From positions 1 through 16,274 of the forward strand of contig JAFLUQ010000040.1 of assembly GCA_022508735.1 (NCBI GenBank): a stretch of DNA of 16,274 nt, written 5' to 3'. Below the pieces are notes generated by a model. It had not been told where the DNA came from. It saw only the letters and a program-made list of their open reading frames with translations, and did no database searches. Position numbers and translations under genes: made by a program. Below are positions 12,601-16,274 of this stretch, piece after piece. Position 1 is the first letter of the stretch; every line of letters starts with the position of its first letter. The stretch is from Oscillospiraceae bacterium. Lineage in GTDB: Bacteria; Bacillota; Clostridia; UMGS1883.

Positions 12601-15050
12601 TCCCTGATTATCTCGTCATAATAATTGTCATAATCATCATTGTTGATATCGTCCATACTTAAGGAGCTTATTATCTGATATACCTTTCTATCTTTATCAT
12701 AGGCTATATTTATATGTTTCCAGAAATTTAAATCAAAGTTAAACGGTAATTCAAATAAGTTTATCTTTTTGTTGAAAACCTCCGCCTGTGGACCTTTAAT
12801 TAATGCTGAGCCGCCATTCCCCGCAAAGAAATCTTCGGGGCCTATATCGAGCCCATTCGCATACACAGTGTTTACCTGATTTGGTATGGCTTTGAAATTC
12901 GACTTAGCGATTACGACAGAGCCGCCGTGCTCAACCCTTAATCCGCCGGTTATAGGAGCGTTGGAAAGGGTCACTACGCCGTTTGCATTAGTTGTGTACT
13001 CTTTTGCGTCGACCGTCACTACCGCTCCGGCGAGGGGCGTGTCTGTCAGTATGTCGATTATTTTCAGCGTGTATGTGGCCTTGGGAGCGGGAGGGGTCGG
13101 CTCCTCCGGTTCAGAGCCGGAGCCGGGGTAAGAGCCGGATGGATCGTCGTCTCCCCATATACTGCCGGAGTATAAAGCCAGCGGGTAGAGCATTATATCG
13201 TAAGGATTTCTATATCTGTCAACACAATGCACATGATCACGGTCGCAGTAGTTAGATTCGCATACCCCGAAAAATTGGCCGCAATGGTCGCATTTTAAAA
13301 GCACCGCGTGTTTTACCGAATGTGTAGCTGTGCCAATGTATCCGGCATATGTGCCTTGTACAACGCCGCTTATGTAGTTTCCGCTGCCGGATGCAATTCC
13401 TAACACGGATACATACATATAAGTTAGCTCTCCGGTACCAATGCTAACCTTAAGGTTTCCGTTTATATAATTATTGTTACCGTGTTGTATGCCGACCGCC
13501 TGCCCATAGTTTACCGTAATATTACCGTTAATATAATTGTCGGAACTGTCGATTATGCCTAATAAATTTCCATTGGTCACGGTAATATTGCCGTCGATGT
13601 AGTTCCCGGAGCTTATATCTATTATCAATGCGCCGCCCGCTGTTATATTAACATTGCCTTTTATGTAGTTGTCGGAGCCAAGTGATATTAAAGTTCCAGT
13701 GGCCGATGTAATATCACCGTATACTATGCAATCTGTGCAGTTGCTTAAGCCGGATACTGATCCGGAGCTTATTTCGCCGTACACTGCGCAGTTTGTTCCG
13801 TCTGCTATTATAGTGCAGCTGCCTGTCGCAGTCATATCTCCCTGCACAGTGCAGTCGGTTGAATAGGACATCACATATATATTTCCGGCTTCGCTTCCCT
13901 CTGTGTTGGATGTTGCGGCAGATTCAATGCAGCCGACAAAAGTGCAGCCTTCGCTGTAATATATTCCGTATGTATATTCTGTATTTAGCGTTTTGATATC
14001 TCCGTAATACGCACAGTTTTCCGAATTGGACACAGCAGTAATTTCTTTATTGCCAAAAGCATTTATGTCGCCATACATTTTACAGTTTACACAGTTGCTT
14101 ATTCCATATGTACGGATACTCCAAGGGTCGACTGAATTCATATTTATGGTAATATCTCCGTTACTTATACTGTTAATGCAATTAAGAAGCCCATATACAT
14201 TGACCATGCCATAGTATTCGGCGCCCATTTCCACATCTGTAGTCAGATTTATATCAATATCGGAAAAGCAGTCCGTACCGTCTGAGATGCCTGCTATAAA
14301 AATGTCTTCGTGCAGTTCATTATTTATACCCTTTTCATCAACGTTAATGCTTCCCTTCATGTTGCACGTATCGCAATACGCGAAACCCATAGCGCTTATA
14401 TAAGTGGGCCAGGAAGGTGAATCCCTGTCAGAATCAATACTAATATTTATATCGAAATTTACAAGATTTAAATCATATACATATACATTTTTTCTTAGGT
14501 AAAAATTAAAGCCAAAAAGGCCTATGTCACCTTCGCTGTTTTCCGGCACCTCTGTGATCGTCATTCCGCTCACGGTGTGACCGTTGCCGTTGAAAACACC
14601 GCCCGGCAGGCAGAGGGGCTTCCACTCTATGCCGCTGATGTTGAGGTCGTTCATGAGCTCATAATAACCGTTTTCATGGCCGTCAATGGCGAGCAGGTCC
14701 TCCACGGTCTCTATGTACACCACCTCGCTGTAGGTGCCGTCAGTGCTCATAAGCGCGGCTCCGTCCTGAACCGTTGTAGGCTCGGCCGGCCTTGAGGGGT
14801 GAACTCCGTCCTCGGAAATATCCAAAGCCATGCGGCGCTTGGCGCTCTCCGCCTCTATTTCTTTGCGGCGTGCTTCTTCCTCCGCTCTGAGCTGCTCCAT
14901 TTCGGCGCGGCGCTGTTCAGTTTCCTTGAGCCATGCGCTCTCATCTGTGAAGATTGCTGCCTCAGACTCCGTGGCTGCCAATACCGTCACTCCCGGCACG
15001 ACTGCCAGTAGCATCGCCACTGCCAGCAATAGACTTATTGACTTTTTCAT
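9672..15050 (-). CDS. Giant secreted beta-solenoid/CARDB/BIG2 protein, 1792 aa
   Basis: Exported multidomain surface or extracellular protein of unknown function. In order: signal peptide (1-25, cleavage after VLA); charged coiled-coil stalk (about 34-75, with EQRRAEMEQLRAEEEARR); beta-solenoid (about 100-580) with 20-31 residue turns; a Cys/His cluster (587-609); a Pro/Glu/Ser hinge; a CNA-B/carboxypeptidase-regulatory-like domain (about 655-730, with TPLAGAVVTVDAKEYTTNANG); a long unassigned region (about 740-1040). Then come a sialidase-like propeller with repeated 'GxWSxPxxI' blades (about 1050-1370), two CARDB-type Ig domains (about 1395-1610), a BIG2 domain (about 1612-1690) and a C-terminal domain ending near YVKAFIWNRLAGMMP, a tail type I recall from other clostridial secreted proteins. 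There is no LPxTG or SLH anchor. The ATG at 15050 follows GGGAGGAATT and gives the signal peptide; the open frame to 15200 covers the leader RNA. Confidence 0.9.
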   Translation of the reverse strand: MKKSISLLLAVAMLLAVVPGVTVLAATESEAAIFTDESAWLKETEQRRAEMEQLRAEEEARRKEIEAESAKRRMALDISEDGVHPSRPAEPTTVQDGAALMSTDGTYSEVVYIETVEDLLAIDGHENGYYELMNDLNISGIEWKPLCLPGGVFNGNGHTVSGMTITEVPENSEGDIGLFGFNFYLRKNVYVYDLNLVNFDINISIDSDRDSPSWPTYISAMGFAYCDTCNMKGSINVDEKGINNELHEDIFIAGISDGTDCFSDIDINLTTDVEMGAEYYGMVNVYGLLNCINSISNGDITINMNSVDPWSIRTYGISNCVNCKMYGDINAFGNKEITAVSNSENCAYYGDIKTLNTEYTYGIYYSEGCTFVGCIESAATSNTEGSEAGNIYVMSYSTDCTVQGDMTATGSCTIIADGTNCAVYGEISSGSVSGLSNCTDCIVYGDITSATGTLISLGSDNYIKGNVNITAGGALIIDISSGNYIDGNITVTNGNLLGIIDSSDNYINGNITVNYGQAVGIQHGNNNYINGNLKVSIGTGELTYMYVSVLGIASGSGNYISGVVQGTYAGYIGTATHSVKHAVLLKCDHCGQFFGVCESNYCDRDHVHCVDRYRNPYDIMLYPLALYSGSIWGDDDPSGSYPGSGSEPEEPTPPAPKATYTLKIIDILTDTPLAGAVVTVDAKEYTTNANGVVTLSNAPITGGLRVEHGGSVVIAKSNFKAIPNQVNTVYANGLDIGPEDFFAGNGGSALIKGPQAEVFNKKINLFELPFNFDLNFWKHINIAYDKDRKVYQIISSLSMDDINNDDYDNYYDEIIRDASDKSWIDNFHKIQFEFELAKNQNWNYEFDIERVPGKLGPDGKVSAALFLELQPDGNQLKLVSGGAYVKFEGEYKGGAPILSMPILYLAYGVSGELMGNMNLELEKATLVDPQINAVADITAELTPYIGAGIGTQDILSIEAGLKGKLGMGLKVPAEKLSDSLTIDFTGQVYILGTALWLKTEYVKDFMKWQLYPYHGVEFMSLQDESDYSIIDRSYLNAAMPMALSAGTVKNGIYPYGGVKTGVLSDGRVIMVWLDDDTSRNLVNKTALYYSILENGVWSAPAQIENDGTADFDFDLKVSGNKAALVWQDALAALEESASLEDASAAIELSYAEFDGAKWSVPVAVTSGNTDYEYSPKLYYDGNAYIAWKQNSENSALPDTDIESIYSTAVSGGKVSEVKPEYEDMPLIYGLAVGKGGSVAIITDDASASGRVLYVDGTENYKSASRLSGLCYDNGFCFTENGTVQKAQSYGSYPKTLFEGGNAEKIAYITGHGHQAAVYEVQNEYTSNLYASYYEEGGWTNPVPITDFKEKIRSWDAHIDEKGNIIIGAVLANIVIENETMNDTARLVYTTTEPIEDIAVNTVTVKGDVTPGKMAEFIVNVTNNTKNDITSIDIALNGRDAQLYSGVQTVNIPAGASAYVTVNVMIPNDFDAQTITADITAPNLTESNKSNNTASGDFGAGNLKVELKGNSIMSDGTAQAVIKNTGCADVTDVILTVTGENGENIYTGEIGTVTGGETKKIRFTLDSSYYTFDGDNDSFAITATVDGNGDTLQFDNESTYCISWQSAEIISFAQPQAVMRVGDVYSPQVNVYPKNTSAEIYLVSDNESVAVIENGVITAVSNGTATITAMASGMAMTAKMTIYVRDLSAPVITSAEYYEFSDISGTYGDVYVSVDLTGCFEDGEAERMIIAVYAEDDELIGIATNDVTARRYDGINISTRNKKPKYVKAFIWNRLAGMMPAAYAASREITEIN

Positions 15051-15065
15051 TTGAATTCCTCCCAT

Positions 15066-15093
15066 AAAAAAGTGTGTCACCGGAGTGACACAC
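15066..15093 (-). terminator. Attenuator terminator in the leader of the secreted-protein gene
   Basis: On the minus strand, GTGTGTCAC (15093-15085) pairs perfectly with GTGACACAC (15080-15072) around a UCCG tetraloop (15084-15081) and is followed directly by six U (15071-15066). It is a textbook intrinsic terminator, yet it lies between the gene's own promoter and its ribosome binding site (about 15055-15062), so it must be conditional. Confidence 0.88.
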
Positions 15094-15238
15094 AAAAAAT
15101 ACATCACTCCGATTTGTATTGCGGTACAAATTCTCGACATAGCGCATAGGCATGTTGACGGAGTATGTATTTTTGACAAAAGACAAAAATACATACCCAT
15201 ACGCTATGTTAAAAAATCGAGATATTAATTTGTACCGC
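15081..15238 (-). ncRNA. Structured leader RNA with antiterminator (riboswitch/attenuator candidate)
   Basis: The leader begins with an outer stem of 12 perfect pairs (15238-15227 with 15132-15121). Next come 5 pairs (15221-15217 with 15137-15133), 7 pairs (15208-15202 with 15144-15138) and an apical stem of 12 pairs (15195-15184 with 15175-15164), with asymmetric internal loops between them. Downstream, CGGAGTGA (15111-15104) is the exact complement of TCACTCCG (15088-15081), which covers the terminator's loop and part of its 5' arm, so antiterminator and terminator exclude one another. I do not recognise the conserved motifs of c-di-GMP, SAM, THF, preQ1, cobalamin or T-box RNAs. A protein-bound attenuator is the main alternative to a ligand-binding riboswitch. 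Confidence 0.75.
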
Positions 15239-15244
15239 ATTCTT

Positions 15245-15273
15245 ATTTTACCATACCCGTCTGAATTTATCAA
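15245..15273 (-). promoter_or_regulatory. Sigma-A promoter of the secreted-protein gene
   Basis: On the minus strand, TTGATA (15273-15268) and TAAAAT (15250-15245) are spaced by exactly 17 bases, with TGG before the -10 box (extended -10). The predicted start falls at about 15238, the first paired base of the leader structure. Confidence 0.75.
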
Positions 15274-15280
15274 CCTTTTT

Positions 15281-15306
15281 TTGAAAAATTTGCAGCACTT
15301 TTTCAA
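15281..15306. promoter_or_regulatory. Dyad just upstream of the secreted-protein promoter
   Basis: TTGAAAAA (15281-15288) and TTTTTCAA (15299-15306) form a perfect 8-bp dyad with a 10-base spacer, ending eight bases before the -35 box on the minus strand. It may be an operator or an A/T-rich UP-like element. Confidence 0.4.
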
Positions 15307-15312
15307 CTACGC

Positions 15313-15336
15313 AAAAAGCGCCCCGAAGAGCGCTTT
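15313..15336 (-). terminator. Intrinsic terminator of ackA
   Basis: On the minus strand, AAAGCGC (15336-15330) pairs with GCGCTTT (15321-15315) around an 8-base loop, ending in a run of five T (15317-15313). It lies about 105 bases after the ackA stop codon. Confidence 0.8.
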
Positions 15337-15386
15337 CACGTATTTGTGTTTAATTTGTTCGTACCACGGACGCGCGATGCGCAACA

Positions 15387-15414
15387 GTTCCGATTTTCGA
15401 AGAAAATCGAGAAC
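15387..15414. other. Near-perfect hairpin in the ackA 3' untranslated region
   Basis: CGATTTTC (15391-15398) pairs with GAAAATCG (15402-15409) around a three-base loop; GTTC (15387-15390) with GAAC (15411-15414) extends the stem beyond one bulged A. A GCGC/GCGC mini-hairpin (15372-15382) lies beside it. There is no U-tract, so it is not a terminator; it could stabilise the ackA message 3' end or belong to an intergenic repeat. Confidence 0.5.
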
Positions 15415-15440
15415 ACCCCCTACGATTTGTGTATTTATAT

Positions 15441-16274
15441 TTACTTCGTAAGTCTCTGTGTGTCGAGAGCGATCATCATTTCCTCATCGGTGGGGATGAT
15501 CAGGGTGCGAACCGTTGCACCCTCGGCGGAAATGTCAAGCTCGCCGCGCTGCTTATTCAGCTCGGGGTCGATCTTAACGCCCATGTATTCAAGACCTTCG
15601 GTCACGGTGGCGCGGCAGGGTGCGTTGTTTTCGCCCACACCGGCGGTGAATACGATAGCATCTACGCCGCCCATAACAGCAGCATAGGAGCCGACAAACT
15701 TCTTAACTGTGTAGAAGAACATATCAAGAGCCGCACGGGCACGGTCGTTACCCTCGTCGGCCGCCGCGAGAAGATCGCGGAAGTCGCTGGAAATGCCGCT
15801 GATACCGAGAACGCCGCTCTGCTTATTCATAACAGCGTCCATACCCTTGGGGTCAAGACCCTCCTTCTCCATGAGGAAGGTAACGATAGCGGGGTCGATA
15901 TCGCCGCAGCGGGTGCCCATGATAACGCCGGCCAGAGGTGTGAGACCCATAGAGGTGTCAACCACCTTGCCGTGGTCTACGGCGGCAATGCTGGAGCCGT
16001 TGCCGAGGTGGCAGGTGATAACTCTCAGCTCTGAGAGAGGCTTACCCAGCATCTCAGCTGCGCGGTTAGCTACATACTTGTGGCTTGTGCCGTGGAAGCC
16101 GTAGCGGCGAACCTTATATTTCTGATAGTAGTCGTAGGGAAGACCGTAGAGGTATGCCTTGGTGGGCATGGTCTGGTGGAAGGCTGTGTCAAAAACGGCT
16201 ACCTGAGGCACGCCGGGCATAACCTTCTCGCAGGCCTCAATACCGATGAGGTTGGCGGGATTGTGAAGGGGAGC
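15441..16274 (-). CDS. ackA: Acetate kinase, C-terminal 277 aa (5' end outside window)
   Basis: Transfers phosphate between acetyl phosphate and ADP, yielding acetate and ATP, the final energy-conserving step of acetogenic fermentation. The visible part begins at APLHNPANLIG, roughly residue 120 of a normal enzyme of about 400. It carries VFDTAFHQTMP, the acetate kinase signature GFHGTSHKYV with its catalytic histidine, HLGNGSSIAAVDHGK, DTSMGLTPLAG and the adenine-site region GVGENNAP, and ends normally after DEEMMIALDTQRLTK. The N-terminal signature lies beyond the window, so start and upstream context (often pta) cannot be seen. No frameshift or missing motif is seen in the part present. 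Confidence 0.96.
   Translation of the reverse strand, partial: APLHNPANLIGIEACEKVMPGVPQVAVFDTAFHQTMPTKAYLYGLPYDYYQKYKVRRYGFHGTSHKYVANRAAEMLGKPLSELRVITCHLGNGSSIAAVDHGKVVDTSMGLTPLAGVIMGTRCGDIDPAIVTFLMEKEGLDPKGMDAVMNKQSGVLGISGISSDFRDLLAAADEGNDRARAALDMFFYTVKKFVGSYAAVMGGVDAIVFTAGVGENNAPCRATVTEGLEYMGVKIDPELNKQRGELDISAEGATVRTLIIPTDEEMMIALDTQRLTK

Noticed and set aside
13370..13680. Regular 66-base repeats resembling a CRISPR-like array
   Set aside because: They stay in frame, vary at wobble positions and encode the NYIxG solenoid turns; there are no identical repeats or cas genes.
15051..15200. N-terminal extension of the giant protein to an upstream ATG
   Set aside because: The extension would be translated from the structured leader and across the terminator, and would bury the signal peptide. 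The ATG at 15050 has a strong Shine-Dalgarno and a normal signal sequence.
15121..15238. Leader stem as a MITE or an ordinary bidirectional terminator
   Set aside because: The predicted transcription start coincides with the stem's first base and an antiterminator/terminator follows. No target-site duplication is evident and no U-tract follows the stem. A MITE origin is not fully excluded.
15081..15238. Leader as a c-di-GMP, T-box or cobalamin riboswitch
   Set aside because: I could not find the conserved c-di-GMP-I or -II cores, a T-box sequence, or a B12-box in either orientation; a covariance search would be decisive.
15429..16034. Plus-strand frame of 201 codons opposite ackA
   Set aside because: The minus strand here encodes unmistakable acetate kinase motifs; the plus-strand translation resembles no family.

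Overview
The window looks like chromosome from an anaerobic, spore-forming, acetate-producing Clostridia bacterium, probably a gut Oscillospiraceae/Ruminococcaceae-type organism. The grounds are an oxygen-sensitive class III ribonucleotide reductase with its activase, a BofA-type sporulation gene, acetate kinase, strong G-rich Shine-Dalgarno sites, many overlapping genes and moderate GC. This is inferred from gene content; no marker gene fixes the taxon. There are no rRNA, tRNA, CRISPR or transposase genes, and no gene-free stretch longer than about 300 bases except the first 204.

Layout. 1-204: no gene; a compact palindromic element at 8-93. 205-2882 (+): a small DUF6774-like protein with its own terminator, then nrdD-nrdG from a clear sigma-A promoter. 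2913-3718 (-): three small uncharacterised proteins in one operon, convergent with nrdG and sharing a bidirectional terminator. 3782-7880 (+): a probable long operon of a YfcE-like phosphoesterase, coaX (type III pantothenate kinase), malic enzyme, a two-TM protein, a zinc-ribbon protein, a lipoprotein and bofA. 7890-8642 (+): a monocistronic transaldolase. 8656-9617 (+): a LytTR regulator plus DUF3021 membrane protein behind a perfect 9-bp direct-repeat operator. 9672-15306 (-): a 1792-residue secreted repeat protein with an elaborate 5' leader. 15313-16274 (-): the 3' part of ackA.

The standout observation is the leader of the giant secreted protein. A good promoter places the transcript start at the first base of a long nested stem (15121-15238). 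This is followed by a perfect intrinsic terminator immediately before the ribosome binding site, and by an 8-bp antiterminator that excludes the terminator. A third segment can pair with the antiterminator strand, and an alternative partner exists for the 3' strand of the outer stem. This is riboswitch or attenuator architecture, and I cannot match it to a known class.

Other regulatory features read directly from the sequence are a 12-bp GC-rich hairpin that buries the Shine-Dalgarno of bofA, a nested hairpin over the Shine-Dalgarno of the small-protein operon, and the LytTR operator. The secreted protein carries a beta-solenoid in which an apparent cysteine ladder hands over to an asparagine ladder in the same register.
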